64,000 nt of DNA from Gammaproteobacteria bacterium (GCA_018825965.1 JAHKAA010000010.1:163772-227771), one strand, 5' to 3'; numbered from the stretch's first letter, positions 1 to 10,131 are shown. Translations and numbers: made by a program. Notes: generated by a model from the letters alone, not told the origin.

Positions 1-899
1 GCCTGACGACTATTGCTCCTGAGCAGCAGCAAGAGCTTATTCAGTATTACGCTTTGGATCAGTCTGTGCTTATGCAGTATCTGGGCTATGTTCACCGTAT
101 TCTGGCTGGTGAATGGGGCCTGTCTTTTTCCAGCCAACAACCTGTTTTAACTGAAATTATTGCTGTGTTTCCAGCCACATTAGAACTGGCTGGTTATGCG
201 CTGATTTTATCTTTTATATTGGGAATTCCCCTGGGTTTATTTGCCGCAGTCAAAGCCGACAGTTTTTTCGGTAAACTGATCTCCGGCATTACGCTGGTCG
301 CTTACTCTATTCCTATTTTCTGGTGGGCATTATTGCTTATCATGCTGTTTTCGCTGACCCTTGGCCTGTTACCTACAGCAGGACGCATCAACGTCTTGTT
401 TGATATACCTACAACAACAGGTTTTATGTTGCCGGATATCTGGCTCTCTGATATCTCCTATAAATCAGAAGCCACACAAGATGCGTTGCGGCACTTGTTG
501 TTACCCGCCATAGTACTGGCCACTTATCCCACTACTGTGATGATCCGCTTTACCCGGGATTCGATGCTGGCGGTGCTGGAACAAAGTTATATTAAAACAG
601 CGCGCGCCAAAGGTTTAAGCCGGGCTCAGGTACTGTATCACCATGGTTTACGGAATGCCTTGTTACCCGTGATCCGTCAGATTGGTTTGCAGTTCAGTAC
701 TTTGATTACGCTGGCAATGATTACTGAAATCATTTTTTCCTGGCCTGGTATAGGCCAGTGGCTGCTGGATAGTATTTATCAGCGTAACTACCCCGCTATT
801 CAGGGCGGTTTATTGGTGGTGTCCTGTTTAGTGATAGTGGTGAATATGCTGACTGAAATACTGCATACCTTGTTTAATCCCCTGGCCAGGAAAGCTTAA
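1..899 (+). CDS. sapB: Peptide ABC transporter permease SapB (5' end cut by window edge)
   Basis: Inner-membrane permease of the Sap peptide-uptake ABC transporter, which imports antimicrobial peptides and related oligopeptides. The reading frame is open from the first bases, so the gene starts upstream; the first methionine-type codon inside the window (position 54) is internal. About 298 codons are present against roughly 320 in E. coli SapB. The product keeps the SapB-specific stretch TTGFMLPDIWLSDIS and the binding-protein-dependent transport loop with ARAKGLSRAQVL, which contacts the ATPases, plus several hydrophobic segments. The stop is one base before sapC. sapA, the usual first gene, would lie outside the window. 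Identification is firm from resemblance to E. coli SapB. Confidence 0.95.
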   Translation, partial: LTTIAPEQQQELIQYYALDQSVLMQYLGYVHRILAGEWGLSFSSQQPVLTEIIAVFPATLELAGYALILSFILGIPLGLFAAVKADSFFGKLISGITLVAYSIPIFWWALLLIMLFSLTLGLLPTAGRINVLFDIPTTTGFMLPDIWLSDISYKSEATQDALRHLLLPAIVLATYPTTVMIRFTRDSMLAVLEQSYIKTARAKGLSRAQVLYHHGLRNALLPVIRQIGLQFSTLITLAMITEIIFSWPGIGQWLLDSIYQRNYPAIQGGLLVVSCLVIVVNMLTEILHTLFNPLARKA

Positions 900-900
900 G

Positions 901-1794
901 ATGAAAAAATTCCGGCTGTATTTTGAGGAGCATAACCGCGGACCTTTAACTCAGCTCTGGCAGCAGTTTCAACGCCAGCATGTTGCTGTTTTTGGCCTGG
1001 TCATCTTTGTATTCTTTTTACTTTTAACGATTTTTGCGCCACTTCTGTCCCCCCACGACCCCTATTTACAAAATTCTGACTTACTACTGCTACAACCCTC
1101 ATGGAGTGAGCAAGGTTTAGTTCAGTACCCTTTTGGCACTGATGATTTAGGCCGTGATTTAATGTCCCGCCTGATGAAAGGGGCCACTTATACCTTTGGC
1201 ATCGCCTTGATCACCGTCATAGGGTCTTTGCTGATGGGTCTGGCTTTAGGCGCTATGGCAGGCATGAGCAAAGGCTTGAAATCCAGTATTTTTAACCATG
1301 TGCTGGATTTGGCCCTGACTATCCCTTCTCTGCTGCTGGCCATTATTATAGTGGCCGTATTAGGCCCCGGGCTTTGGAACACCACCTGGGCCATTATGCT
1401 GGCGCTGCTGCCACAATTTGTGCACGGCATTCGTAATGCGATACAAGACACCTTAAAACAAGATTATGTCGCAGCCTACCGGCTGGACGGTGCCTCAAAC
1501 TGGCAGGTATTACGTTATGCTGTCTTACCCAATATCTGGGAACATATTACAGTGATGGCCACTATGGCGTTGTCGACCGCCATCCTTGATGTCGCAGCCC
1601 TCGGCTTTTTGGGATTAGGCGCTCAGGCCCCCACTTCTGAATGGGGTGTGATGATCGCTGATGCGCTGGATTTAATTTATCTGGCCCCCTGGGCCATAGC
1701 CTTGCCTGGTCTTTTAGTTTTTGCTGCAGTACTGTCGGTGAATCTGGTCGGCGATGGCTTACGCACAGCGATGACAAAGCGGCGGGAAAACTGA
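901..1794 (+). CDS. sapC: Peptide ABC transporter permease SapC
   Basis: Second inner-membrane permease of the Sap transporter, 297 residues against 296 in E. coli. The N-terminal OppC-type segment (FGLVIFVFFLLLTIFAPLLSP) is followed by the conserved FGTDDLGRDLMSRLM motif near residue 80, further hydrophobic helices and the EAA-type coupling loop (DYVAAYRLDGAS) around residue 190 that docks on SapD/SapF. ATG follows the sapB stop by one base. Its own stop TGA overlaps the sapD ATG (TGATG), indicating translational coupling. The ending SEWGVMIADALDLIYLAPW closely matches the family. Confidence 0.95.
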   Translation: MKKFRLYFEEHNRGPLTQLWQQFQRQHVAVFGLVIFVFFLLLTIFAPLLSPHDPYLQNSDLLLLQPSWSEQGLVQYPFGTDDLGRDLMSRLMKGATYTFGIALITVIGSLLMGLALGAMAGMSKGLKSSIFNHVLDLALTIPSLLLAIIIVAVLGPGLWNTTWAIMLALLPQFVHGIRNAIQDTLKQDYVAAYRLDGASNWQVLRYAVLPNIWEHITVMATMALSTAILDVAALGFLGLGAQAPTSEWGVMIADALDLIYLAPWAIALPGLLVFAAVLSVNLVGDGLRTAMTKRREN

Positions 1795-2786
1795 TGATTT
1801 TGCTTGATATTAAAAATATGACGATAGAGCTGGAAACCCCGGAAGGCTTAATTCGTGCTGTCGACAAAGTGAATCTGACCATACGTGAAGGCGAAATTCG
1901 TGGTTTAGTGGGCGAATCAGGTTCGGGCAAAAGCTTAATTGCCAAAGCCATAGTAGGTGTACTGAATAAAAGATGGCATATCACAGCAGACAGATTCAGC
2001 TGGGCTGGTCAGGATTTATTGCGTTTATCTTATGAAGAACAGCGCAAAATTATTGGCCGCGATATCGCCATGATTTATCAGGAGCCAAGCCGCAGCATGG
2101 ACCCAACAGCCCCTATTCTGGATCAGTTACTTGAAGCTATTCCGGATTCTGAGCTGACTGGCAGTTGGTGGGGCCGGCCTTTTGAGCGGCGTAAAAAAGC
2201 CATAGCCCTGCTGCATAAAGTAGGGATCAGAGATCACCAGGCTATTTTAAACTCTTACCCTTACCAGTTACCTGAAGGGGTCTGTCAGAAAATCATGATC
2301 GCTATGGCTATTGCCAAAAAGCCAAAGCTACTGATTGCCGATGAGCCTACGACAGCGTTGGAAAGTACCACTCAGGCCCAGTTGTTTCGCTTATTAGCCA
2401 GCTTTAATCAGCTCAAAGGTATGTCGATCTTATTAATCAGCCACGAGCTTGAAACTGTAGCCCGCAATACTCAAACCTTAAGTGTGCTCTATTGTGGTCA
2501 GTTGGTTGAAGCGGGTGAAACTGCGGCCATCTTAAAGTCTCCTTTTCACCCTTATACCGATGCGCTGATCAAAAGCGTGCCTGAATTCCAGCCACAACTG
2601 GTCAGTAAACAACCTTTGTACGCTTTGCATGGCAGCATACCGACTTTGCAGCATTTGCCTATAGGTTGCCGTTTGGGGCCACGTTGCCCCAATGCCCGTA
2701 AAGAATGTGTCAAAACCCCGGTGCCGGAGCGTCTGCAAAATCACTACTTCAGTTGCCATTTTCCATTGCAGGGTAAAAAATCATGA
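1794..2786 (+). CDS. sapD: Peptide ABC transporter ATP-binding protein SapD
   Basis: Cytoplasmic ATPase subunit of the Sap transporter, 330 residues, the same length as E. coli SapD. Walker A is GESGSGKS near residue 40 and Walker B is LLIADEPTT near residue 180. The signature motif is degenerate (LPEGVCQK instead of LSGGQ), which is also seen in E. coli SapD (LTEGECQK), so it is a subfamily trait and not damage. The C-terminal oligopeptide-transporter extension carries cysteines in CRLGPRCPNARKEC. It overlaps sapC and sapF by a few bases at both ends. In E. coli SapD is also linked to Trk potassium uptake. Confidence 0.95.
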   Translation: MILLDIKNMTIELETPEGLIRAVDKVNLTIREGEIRGLVGESGSGKSLIAKAIVGVLNKRWHITADRFSWAGQDLLRLSYEEQRKIIGRDIAMIYQEPSRSMDPTAPILDQLLEAIPDSELTGSWWGRPFERRKKAIALLHKVGIRDHQAILNSYPYQLPEGVCQKIMIAMAIAKKPKLLIADEPTTALESTTQAQLFRLLASFNQLKGMSILLISHELETVARNTQTLSVLYCGQLVEAGETAAILKSPFHPYTDALIKSVPEFQPQLVSKQPLYALHGSIPTLQHLPIGCRLGPRCPNARKECVKTPVPERLQNHYFSCHFPLQGKKS

Positions 2787-3553
2787 CCACTCCCTTACTT
2801 GAGATCCGGCAGTTGTCTAAAAGTTACCAGAAGGCTCAGGGGATCTTTGGCCGTAAAACTGTTCAGGCCTTGTCCGATATCAGCTTTAGTTTATATCCGG
2901 GCCAGACGCTGGCTATAGTCGGAGAAACAGGCTCAGGTAAAAGCACGCTGGCTAAACTGCTGGTGGGTATAGAAAGCCCGGACAGCGGTGAAATACTGTT
3001 GGAAGGTCAGGCCGTTACCATCAGCGATCATAAAAAGTATAACCATGTGATCCGCTATATTTTTCAGGACCCTGCCCGCTCGCTGAATCCCCACCATAAA
3101 GTAGGACAGATGCTGGATGATGTGTTGCGCTACAGCACAACACTGGACGAAACACAACGACAGCACAAAATCCACCAAACCCTGCACCAGCTTGGTTTAA
3201 TGGAAGAACACGCCGCCTACTATCCTCATATGTTCTCAGGGGGCCAATTACAGCGTGTAGCACTTGCCAGAGCCCTTATTATGGATCCGAAGCTGCTTAT
3301 ACTGGATGAAGCTTTAACAGCCTTAGACCCTTCGTTACGGGCTCAGATTGTCAATCTGCTGCTTGAACTGCAACAAACAACTGGCTTATCTTATCTGCTG
3401 ATCACCAATCATCTGCGTCTGGTCCGTCATATCAGCGACAGCATGTTGGTTTTGCATCAGGGCAAAGCACTGGATTATGGTCCAACCAATCACGTCTTTG
3501 AGCAGCCTCAACACGATTACAGCAGAAAATTGATTAACAGCGCACAAAGCTAA
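2783..3553 (+). CDS. sapF: Peptide ABC transporter ATP-binding protein SapF
   Basis: Second ATPase of the Sap transporter, 256 residues. Walker A GETGSGKS is near residue 50, the signature is canonical (FSGGQLQRVALARAL) near residue 155, and Walker B LLILDEALTALD follows. SapF therefore supplies the standard signature that SapD lacks, which fits two asymmetric ATP sites in a heterodimer (inference). The ATG overlaps the sapD stop by four bases. A strong intrinsic terminator starts about 20 bases after the stop, so sapF closes the operon. Confidence 0.95.
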   Translation: MTTPLLEIRQLSKSYQKAQGIFGRKTVQALSDISFSLYPGQTLAIVGETGSGKSTLAKLLVGIESPDSGEILLEGQAVTISDHKKYNHVIRYIFQDPARSLNPHHKVGQMLDDVLRYSTTLDETQRQHKIHQTLHQLGLMEEHAAYYPHMFSGGQLQRVALARALIMDPKLLILDEALTALDPSLRAQIVNLLLELQQTTGLSYLLITNHLRLVRHISDSMLVLHQGKALDYGPTNHVFEQPQHDYSRKLINSAQS

Positions 3554-3571
3554 GTCTTCGTTTCTTGCCAT

Positions 3572-3601
3572 AAAAAAACCAACCTTGCGGTTGGTTTTTT
3601 T
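3572..3601. terminator. Bidirectional intrinsic terminator between sapF and ppiD
   Basis: A run of As, then the stem CCAACC, loop TTGC, GGTTGG, and a run of Ts form a symmetric hairpin between convergent genes. The A-tract on one side and T-tract on the other make it usable from both strands. It ends sapBCDF on the plus strand and ppiD on the minus strand. Confidence 0.9.
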
Positions 3602-3621
3602 ATGGCTGGTGAATATGAAGA

Positions 3622-5535
3622 TTATTCGTCAGCAGCAGCTTCAGGTAAAGAACGGGTAATTTGTGCCTTGGCTTTTAATGCCGCCAGCAAAGCACCAAAA
3701 CTACCTTGTGCCTTTTGATCAGCAAACTGTTGCAACTGTTCAACCGCAGGTTTTTCTGTCACTTGCGAGTCAGTCACTTTAGTCACTGCAACTAAAGCTG
3801 CATCACCGCCCGCCAGATTTAACATAGCCACAGTAGCAGGTTGAGCTTCTGTAGGTTTAGCCAATTCAAAAGCTTTGGTACGGATGTCTGAATCGATATC
3901 ACCACCAAAACGTGTGACAGCAGCTTTAGTTTCCAGAGTTAACTCTGCTGCTGCAGCCACTTCAGACAAAGATTTGCCTGCCTGAACTTCAGCCAGCAAA
4001 ACTTCAGCTTTGGCTTTGGCTAACTCAGAGCTTTTAGTCGCCACGACAGCGGCCTGAACCTGCTCTTTCACTTCTTCAAGCTTCTTTGTGGTTTCTGGTT
4101 GATGTGTGTTCACCCGCACTACCACCACATGTTGTGGAGCCACTTCAATCACGTCACTGTTCACACCAGCACTGATAAAGTCTTCAGAAAACAAGGTGGC
4201 CAGAACTTTTGGTGCTGTTAACTCTGCAGGGGCAGTGGAACGGCTAAAGGCTGGTACTGAAACTACTTTAGTGCCTACAGCTTCAGCAGCTTCCTGCAGA
4301 CTGTCCGCGATTTCAAAGCTTTTTTCGCCTAACAGCTGTTGCAGATCAATAAACTTCTCAGCGGCTTTATCATCTTTCACCGTGGCCAGTATTTGATCTT
4401 TGACTTCATCAAAGGTTTTTAACGAACCAGGCTGCACTTCAGTGAGCTGAATAATATGGTAACCAAACTCTGTTTTTACCACAGGGCTGATATCACCGGC
4501 TTTAGCCAGCGCATAGGCTGCCTTTTCAAATTCAGCATCCATCACACCTTTTTCGATAAAATCCAAGTCGCCGCCTTTTTCAGCAGAAAAAGTATCAGCA
4601 GATTCTTTTTTCGCCAGCTCAGCAAAATCAGCACCTTGCTGCAACTGCAGAGCTAAAGCTTGTGCTTTGGCTTCGATTTCAGCATTGTCGTCAGCAGATT
4701 CGAGCAGAATATGCGAAACACGACGGCGCTCTTCAGTCTGATAACGGGCCTGATTAGCTTCGTAATACGCTTGCAAATCAGCATCTGTCACATCCACTGT
4801 TGCTGCTATATCGGCAGCAGTGAGCTGCACATAGTCCACTGACACTGTTTCTGGTGATACAAACTGATTGGCGTTGGCTTGATAATAGTCCTGCAACAAT
4901 TGATCATTGATTTCAACAGCAGCGGCAAAATCTGCAGCTTTTAATACTGCGTACTGAATATCACGGCTTTGCATTTGTAACTTAGACAGTAATTGCATTT
5001 CTGATACGGTCGCAAATTCTGAGCCCGCTAAACCAACGACCAGTTGATTCGCTGACATCTGCGCTCGTAAATAATCACGGAACTGATTTGGCTCATAGCC
5101 ATTCTGACGCAGCAGAGCTATGTAACGGTCGTTGTTGAAAACGCCTTCTACCTGAAACTCTGGCATGCTACGAATGGTGTCACGTAACACCTCGTCACTG
5201 ACCATTAAATCCAGCTCTGTGACTAATTGACGTTGTAACTGTTCATCAATCAGTTTTTCCAGCACTGAATTACGGAAATTGTTCATATAGTTACTGTCAG
5301 CTGACAACATGCCAAACATTTCACCAAACTGCTGTTGCATTCTGGCTCTTTCGTTCTGGTAGGCCGTATCAAACTGAACTTTAGTAATTTCATCACCGTT
5401 GACTGTGGCCACTGGCATTTCACTGGTGTTGCCAAGATAACTGCCAACCCCGGCTAAAGCAAAAGTCAGGATCACAAAGCCAAGAATGACCTTGGCGATC
5501 ATACCCTGCGAACCTTCTCTGATCTTTTCTAACAT
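3622..5535 (-). CDS. ppiD: Periplasmic chaperone / peptidyl-prolyl isomerase PpiD
   Basis: Membrane-anchored periplasmic folding factor that meets proteins leaving the SecYEG translocon. The frame could start 25 codons earlier, but the homologous start is MLEKIREGSQGM at 5535, preceded by a GA-rich ribosome site. That gives 637 residues against 623 in E. coli. One transmembrane segment (AKVILGFVILTFALAGVGSYL) is followed by a SurA_N-like chaperone domain and a parvulin domain around residues 265-365 (RRRVSHILLES ... GGDLDFIEKG ... EFGYHIIQLTEV), then a coiled, Ala/Glu/Lys-rich C-terminal region. It lies downstream of hupB as in many gammaproteobacteria. Whether the parvulin domain is catalytically active cannot be judged here; E. 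coli PpiD is nearly inactive. Confidence 0.93.
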   Translation of the reverse strand: MLEKIREGSQGMIAKVILGFVILTFALAGVGSYLGNTSEMPVATVNGDEITKVQFDTAYQNERARMQQQFGEMFGMLSADSNYMNNFRNSVLEKLIDEQLQRQLVTELDLMVSDEVLRDTIRSMPEFQVEGVFNNDRYIALLRQNGYEPNQFRDYLRAQMSANQLVVGLAGSEFATVSEMQLLSKLQMQSRDIQYAVLKAADFAAAVEINDQLLQDYYQANANQFVSPETVSVDYVQLTAADIAATVDVTDADLQAYYEANQARYQTEERRRVSHILLESADDNAEIEAKAQALALQLQQGADFAELAKKESADTFSAEKGGDLDFIEKGVMDAEFEKAAYALAKAGDISPVVKTEFGYHIIQLTEVQPGSLKTFDEVKDQILATVKDDKAAEKFIDLQQLLGEKSFEIADSLQEAAEAVGTKVVSVPAFSRSTAPAELTAPKVLATLFSEDFISAGVNSDVIEVAPQHVVVVRVNTHQPETTKKLEEVKEQVQAAVVATKSSELAKAKAEVLLAEVQAGKSLSEVAAAAELTLETKAAVTRFGGDIDSDIRTKAFELAKPTEAQPATVAMLNLAGGDAALVAVTKVTDSQVTEKPAVEQLQQFADQKAQGSFGALLAALKAKAQITRSLPEAAADE

Positions 5536-5696
5536 TGTATCTACGTCTCTTTTGGCAACTTTTGGTTGTCTTAAAAAAAAAGCGCATCTTAACAGATACG
5601 CCTTTTTCATAAAAGCTGTGGCAGCGTCAGGCTCAATGCGTTTTGCTTTTCTCCGCCAGTATCAATGAGATTTTGGCAGAACCATCAGCTTCATAA

Positions 5697-5717
5697 GCCC
5701 GGCTATATAAGCCAGGC
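5697..5717 (-). other. Hairpin between hupB and ppiD
   Basis: GCCTGGCT, loop of five, AGCCGGGC (minus-strand sense, one G-T pair) lies just after the hupB stop. No T-run follows, so this is a possible RNA-stabilising or processing hairpin and not a clear terminator. Confidence 0.4.
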
Positions 5718-5724
5718 GTTCAGC

Positions 5725-5997
5725 TTAGTTCACGCTGTCTTTCAGCGCTTTACCTGGCTTGAATGAAGGAATTTTCGCAGAAGCGATTTGGATAGTTTCA
5801 CCCGTTTGTGGGTTGCGGCCTGAACGTGCAGCGCGTTCACGAACTGCAAATGTACCAAAACCAACTAAGGCTACTGAATCGCCTTCCTTAAGAGCCTCAG
5901 TAACAGCGTCGATGAACGCGTCCAGAGAACGACCTGCTGCCGCTTTAGAAATGTCTGCACCAGCAGCAATTTTGTCGATAAGTTGAGACTTGTTCAC
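5725..5997 (-). CDS. hupB: Nucleoid protein HU-beta
   Basis: Small DNA-bending histone-like protein that compacts the nucleoid. The start is GTG at 5997, giving exactly 90 residues beginning (M)[16 protein letters not shown], the family length. AAGGGG sits about eight bases upstream. A longer in-frame ATG at 6033 would add 12 unrelated residues and is rejected. The HU signature [21 protein letters not shown] and the proline at the tip of the DNA-binding arm are intact. It follows lon and precedes ppiD. A sigma-70-like promoter is visible upstream. Confidence 0.97.
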   Translation of the reverse strand: MNKSQLIDKIAAGADISKAAAGRSLDAFIDAVTEALKEGDSVALVGFGTFAVRERAARSGRNPQTGETIQIASAKIPSFKPGKALKDSVN

Positions 5998-6068
5998 AAT
6001 ATCATCCCCTTCAATTGTTATTATTTTCAACAACTACAGTAAATTTGGTTTGTCGTAGAAGCGCGTTT

Positions 6069-6097
6069 GTTATATCAAGCCTCATGTGGCCTTGCAA
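6069..6097 (-). promoter_or_regulatory. Sigma-70-type promoter for hupB
   Basis: On the minus strand TTGCAA (-35) is followed by a 17-base spacer and TATAAC (-10), about 70 bases upstream of the hupB GTG. It would let hupB be transcribed independently of lon. Confidence 0.6.
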
Positions 6098-6136
6098 GCA
6101 CAAAACGACACACTACAAAAATTTCTGTTAGGCCAC

Positions 6137-6157
6137 AACCCTTGCTGCACAAGGGCT
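6137..6157 (-). other. Hairpin downstream of lon
   Basis: Minus-strand AGCCCTTG, loop TGCAG, CAAGGGTT is an eight-pair stem about 50 bases after the lon stop. The nearest T-run lies some distance beyond it, so termination is possible but not typical. Confidence 0.4.
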
Positions 6158-6206
6158 GCGTCGAAACTGCCCATAACTTAACACAGCCAGAGTAATTGAA
6201 AAGCCC

Positions 6207-8603
6207 CTAAGCCGGATTTTTTTGGATTTTTTTGCTTTTTGCTGGAATTTTTTCCACTTCAAGCACTGACATCCCTGTTGGCGGCTCTTGCAGCGCTAAT
6301 TCCAACACTTCGTCAATCCATTTTACCGCACGGATCTCAATGTCACCTTTGACGTTATCCGGTATATCTTTTAAGTCCCGCACGTTGTCATGAGGGATTA
6401 AAACCCGCTTGATACCACCACGGTGAGCAGCGAGCAGCTTCTCTTTTAAGCCACCTATAGGCAGAACTTCACCCCGTAAGGTGATTTCACCTGTCATGGC
6501 CACATCAGCCCGCACCGGATTACCTGTCAGGCTTGAAACTAAAGCCGTCACCATAGCTATACCAGCGCTTGGACCATCTTTAGGAGTGGCGCCTTCAGGG
6601 ACATGCACATGAATATCACGTTTCTCATAAAAATCTTCGTTGATACGCAGCTTCTCAGCACGGCTACGAACCACAGTCATGGCAGCCTGAATCGACTCTT
6701 TCATCACATCGCCCAAAGAGCCTGTGTACGTCAGTTTGCCTTTCCCTACCACAGCAGCAGCTTCAATCGTCAGTAAATCACCACCGACAGAAGTCCAGGC
6801 TAAGCCCGTTACCTGGCCAATGCGGTTACTGTCTTCCGCTTTACCATAGTCATGACGTTGTACGCCTAAGAAATCTTCCAGATTGTCCTGATTGATGACA
6901 ACTTTCTTCAGGTCTTTATCCAGCAGAATGTTTTTCACCGCTTTGCGGCATAACTTAGAGATTTCGCGTTCTAAATTACGCACACCAGCTTCACGGGTGT
7001 AGTAACGGATAATGCCGACAATAGCGCTGTCTTCAATTTCGATTTCGTGAGGTTTTAAACCATTGCGTTCAATCTGCTTGTTGATCAGATGCTGTTTGGA
7101 AATATTCAGCTTCTCATCTTCGGTGTAACCGGCCAGACGAATCACTTCCATCCGGTCCAATAAAGCCGCTGGAATATTCAGACTGTTCGAGGTGGCAAAA
7201 AACATTACGTCAGATAAGTCGTAGTCGACTTCCAGATAGTGATCGCTGAACGCGGTGTTTTGCTCAGGATCTAAGACCTCCAGCAAAGCAGCCGCCGGAT
7301 CACCACGGAAGTCCGACGCCATTTTGTCAATTTCATCCAGCAGGAATAACGGGTTACGCACCCCAACTTTGGCCATTTTCTGGATGATTTTGCCCGGCAT
7401 AGAGCCGATGTAAGTGCGTCTGTGACCGCGGATTTCCGCTTCATCACGCACGCCACCTAAGGCCATACGCACATATTTACGGCCTGTTGCTTTGGCAACA
7501 GACTGGCCCAGTGAAGTTTTACCTACACCTGGTGGTCCGACTAAACATAAAATCGGGCCTTTTAATTTGTTGACGCGCTGCTGCACCGCCAGATATTCCA
7601 GAATGCGTTCTTTCACTTTATCCAGACCATAGTGGTCACAATCCAGAATACGTTCTGCGCCAGCCAGGTCTTTTTTCACCTTGCTGCGTTTTTTCCAGGG
7701 CACATTGGTCAGCCAGTCGATATAACTACGCACTACTGTGGCTTCTGCTGACATAGGCGACATCATTTTTAACTTTTGCAGTTCGGCTGTCGCTTTAGTG
7801 CGGGCTTCTTCCGGCATCTGGGCCAGTTCGATTTTTTTCGATAAGGCTTCAAATTCATCCGGTGTATCTTCCAGCTCGCCCAGTTCACGCTGAATGGCTT
7901 TCATTTGCTCATTCAGGTAATACTCGCGCTGGCTTTTTTCCATCTGCTTTTTCACACGGCTGCGAATACGACGTTCCACCTGCAGAATGTCGATTTCGCT
8001 TTCCATCATCGCCATCAGGAACTCTAAACGTTCCGTTACATCAATGATTTCTAAAACTTTTTGCTTGTCGTCCACTTTTAGCGGCATATGAGCTGCCATG
8101 GTATCAGCCAGACGTGCGGCATCTTCTATGCCAGAAAGCGCCGTCAGCACTTCAGGTGGGATCTTTTTATTCAGTTTGATATAACCTTCAAACTGATTGA
8201 CGGCAGAGCGCAAAATCACTTCCTGCTCGCGGCTGTCCATTTCCGGTGTCGGAATTAAATCAACATAGGCTGCGAAGGTGTCTTCCGTATCGGTAAACTC
8301 AACCAGTTGAGCACGCTTGCCCCCTTCGACCAGCACTTTGACTGTGCCATCAGGAAGCTTGAGCAACTGCAGAATAGTGGCGACAGTACCCACCTGATAC
8401 AGATCAGAATCTTTAGGGTCATCCAGCGTGGCGTCTTTTTGCGCGACTAAAAAGATTTGTTTCTCTTTTTCCATCGCGGCATCCAGGCATTTAATGGATT
8501 TAGCCCGGCCAACAAACAGCGGGATCACCATATGCGGATAAACGACCACGTCTCTTAATGCCAATACAGGCATATGCAAACGTTCAGTCTTTGCTACTGT
8601 CAT
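6207..8603 (-). CDS. lon: ATP-dependent protease Lon
   Basis: Cytoplasmic AAA+ serine protease that degrades misfolded and regulatory proteins; 798 residues against 784 in E. coli. The N-terminal substrate-binding LAN domain starts [22 protein letters not shown]. The central ATPase has Walker [10 protein letters not shown] near residue 360 and Walker [10 protein letters not shown]. The C-terminal protease has the catalytic serine in [11 protein letters not shown] near residue 680 and the lysine region in [21 protein letters not shown] short Lys-rich tail ([14 protein letters not shown]) extends past the E. coli end. It is separated from clpX by 188 bases holding a sigma-32-type promoter, so heat-shock induction is likely. 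Confidence 0.98.
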   Translation of the reverse strand: MTVAKTERLHMPVLALRDVVVYPHMVIPLFVGRAKSIKCLDAAMEKEKQIFLVAQKDATLDDPKDSDLYQVGTVATILQLLKLPDGTVKVLVEGGKRAQLVEFTDTEDTFAAYVDLIPTPEMDSREQEVILRSAVNQFEGYIKLNKKIPPEVLTALSGIEDAARLADTMAAHMPLKVDDKQKVLEIIDVTERLEFLMAMMESEIDILQVERRIRSRVKKQMEKSQREYYLNEQMKAIQRELGELEDTPDEFEALSKKIELAQMPEEARTKATAELQKLKMMSPMSAEATVVRSYIDWLTNVPWKKRSKVKKDLAGAERILDCDHYGLDKVKERILEYLAVQQRVNKLKGPILCLVGPPGVGKTSLGQSVAKATGRKYVRMALGGVRDEAEIRGHRRTYIGSMPGKIIQKMAKVGVRNPLFLLDEIDKMASDFRGDPAAALLEVLDPEQNTAFSDHYLEVDYDLSDVMFFATSNSLNIPAALLDRMEVIRLAGYTEDEKLNISKQHLINKQIERNGLKPHEIEIEDSAIVGIIRYYTREAGVRNLEREISKLCRKAVKNILLDKDLKKVVINQDNLEDFLGVQRHDYGKAEDSNRIGQVTGLAWTSVGGDLLTIEAAAVVGKGKLTYTGSLGDVMKESIQAAMTVVRSRAEKLRINEDFYEKRDIHVHVPEGATPKDGPSAGIAMVTALVSSLTGNPVRADVAMTGEITLRGEVLPIGGLKEKLLAAHRGGIKRVLIPHDNVRDLKDIPDNVKGDIEIRAVKWIDEVLELALQEPPTGMSVLEVEKIPAKSKKIQKNPA

Positions 8604-8648
8604 GAAATCTCTCTCGAATTATTTACTGCAGGTGACATGATTCAACAG

Positions 8649-8678
8649 TATATGGGGGCTGTTTATGTCACTTCAATG
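8649..8678 (-). promoter_or_regulatory. Sigma-32 (heat-shock) type promoter for lon
   Basis: Minus-strand sequence reads CATTGAAG, a 13-14 base spacer, then CCCCATATA, about 45 bases before the lon ATG. This closely fits the RpoH consensus (CTTGAA, 13-15 bases, CCCCATnT), and lon is a classic RpoH target. Confidence 0.75.
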
Positions 8679-8727
8679 AATTAGCAAAAAATTTGGACTT
8701 GTAAAAACGGAGTCTGGAAAATCGAGT

Positions 8728-8759
8728 CAGATCACATTATTTTCTCATAATGTGATCTG
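8728..8759. repeat. 13-bp perfect inverted repeat, REP-like or terminator, between clpX and lon
   Basis: CAGATCACATTAT and ATAATGTGATCTG flank a six-base loop. On the plus strand it is followed by CCCCC and six Ts, but the genes here run on the minus strand, where no T-run follows. It may end clpX transcription in a Rho-dependent way or be a REP-type element. The arm GGGGGCAGA...TCTGAC resembles the hairpin at about 33091-33114. Confidence 0.55.
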
Positions 8760-8791
8760 CCCCCTTTTTTATCGGCCAGACCCTTTGCTAC

Positions 8792-10066
8792 TTACTGCGA
8801 AGCAGCAGCTTCTACTGTCTCATAAATCAATATGGGTTGAGACTCACCACGGATCACTGTCTCGTCAATCACTACTTTGCTGACATGTTCCATGGACGGT
8901 AAATCGTACATAGTATCGAGCAAAACGTTTTCGACTATAGAACGTAAACCACGGGCACCGGTTTTACGTTCCATGGCTTTTTGCGCTATAGCTTTGAGTG
9001 CATCTTCACGGAATTCCAGTTCTACATCTTCCATCTGGAACAAGGCACCAAACTGTTTGACCAGCGCGTTTTTCGGTTCACTTAAGATTTGCATTAATGC
9101 CGCTAAATCCAGTTCAGTTAAAGTCGCCACCACAGGCAAACGACCAATAAACTCCGGAATTAAACCGTATTTAACTAAATCTTCAGGTTCCACATCTTTA
9201 AAGCTTTCAGTCAGAGTGCGGCTTTGTGAAGTGGCACGCACTTGTGCACCAAAACCTATACCTGAACCTTTGGCACAACGTTGTTCAATGACTTTATCCA
9301 GACCCGCAAAAGCGCCACCACAGATAAACAGGATCTTCGAAGTATCGACCTGTAAGAACTCCTGCTGTGGATGCTTACGTCCCCCCTGAGGCGGAACTGA
9401 GGCCACAGTGCCTTCGATCAGCTTTAACAGCGCTTGTTGTACACCTTCACCTGAGACGTCGCGGGTAATCGAAGGGTTGTCAGACTTACGCGAAATTTTG
9501 TCGATTTCATCAATGTAAACAATACCACGCTGGGCTTTTTCTACATCGTAATCGCATTTCTGCAGTAATTTCTGGATGATATTTTCAACGTCTTCACCCA
9601 CATAACCCGCTTCAGTTAAAGTGGTAGCGTCAGCCATAGTAAATGGCACATCCAGCAAACGGGCCAAGGTTTCGGCCAACAAAGTTTTACCGCTACCTGT
9701 AGGGCCTATCAACAGAATATTACTTTTGCTCAGCTCAACATCCTGTTTGTGCTGCATGCTGCGTAACCGTTTGTAGTGGTTGTAGACCGCCACCGCCAGA
9801 ACTTTTTTCGCATGCTCCTGGCCTATCACATAGTCATCCAGGTGAGCACGGATCTCTTTTGGCACAGGCAATTTATTGCTGTCGCGTTTTGGCGAAATAT
9901 CTTTAATTTCTTCGCGAATAATATCGTTGCACAAGTCAACACATTCATCACAGATATAGACCTGTGGGCCTGCAATCAGTTTGCGCACTTCATGTTGTGA
10001 TTTGCCGCAAAAAGAGCAATACAACAACTTGCTGCTTTTCTCGCCATCAGAGCGATGATCAGACAT
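8792..10066 (-). CDS. clpX: ClpXP ATPase/unfoldase subunit ClpX
   Basis: AAA+ unfoldase that recognises substrates and feeds them into ClpP; 424 residues, as in E. coli. The N-terminal zinc-binding domain has Cys17, Cys20, Cys39 and Cys42. Walker A GPTGSGKT is near residue 120 and Walker [11 protein letters not shown] near residue 185. The ClpP-docking loop with IGF lies in [13 protein letters not shown] near residue 270, and the sensor motif GARGLR is in the C-terminal part. It follows clpP by 65 bases in the usual tig-clpP-clpX order. Confidence 0.98.
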   Translation of the reverse strand: MSDHRSDGEKSSKLLYCSFCGKSQHEVRKLIAGPQVYICDECVDLCNDIIREEIKDISPKRDSNKLPVPKEIRAHLDDYVIGQEHAKKVLAVAVYNHYKRLRSMQHKQDVELSKSNILLIGPTGSGKTLLAETLARLLDVPFTMADATTLTEAGYVGEDVENIIQKLLQKCDYDVEKAQRGIVYIDEIDKISRKSDNPSITRDVSGEGVQQALLKLIEGTVASVPPQGGRKHPQQEFLQVDTSKILFICGGAFAGLDKVIEQRCAKGSGIGFGAQVRATSQSRTLTESFKDVEPEDLVKYGLIPEFIGRLPVVATLTELDLAALMQILSEPKNALVKQFGALFQMEDVELEFREDALKAIAQKAMERKTGARGLRSIVENVLLDTMYDLPSMEHVSKVVIDETVIRGESQPILIYETVEAAASQ

Positions 10067-10131
10067 GTAACTTCCTCTTCCACTACATAGGGATGGCCGG
10101 CTTCACGCCCTTCACCACCCCTGAATTAAAC

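Noticed and set aside
4106..4842. Plus-strand open frames inside ppiD, and many similar frames opposite other genes
   Set aside because: They lie opposite well-identified genes, have no ribosome sites and encode low-quality peptides.
5536..5610. 25 extra codons at the PpiD N-terminus
   Set aside because: They place a Cys/Arg-rich stretch before the membrane anchor; the homologous start is MLEKIREGSQGM at 5535.
5998..6033. Longer HU-beta from ATG 6033
   Set aside because: GTG at 5997 gives exactly the 90-residue family length with a proper ribosome site; the upstream part contains that ribosome site.
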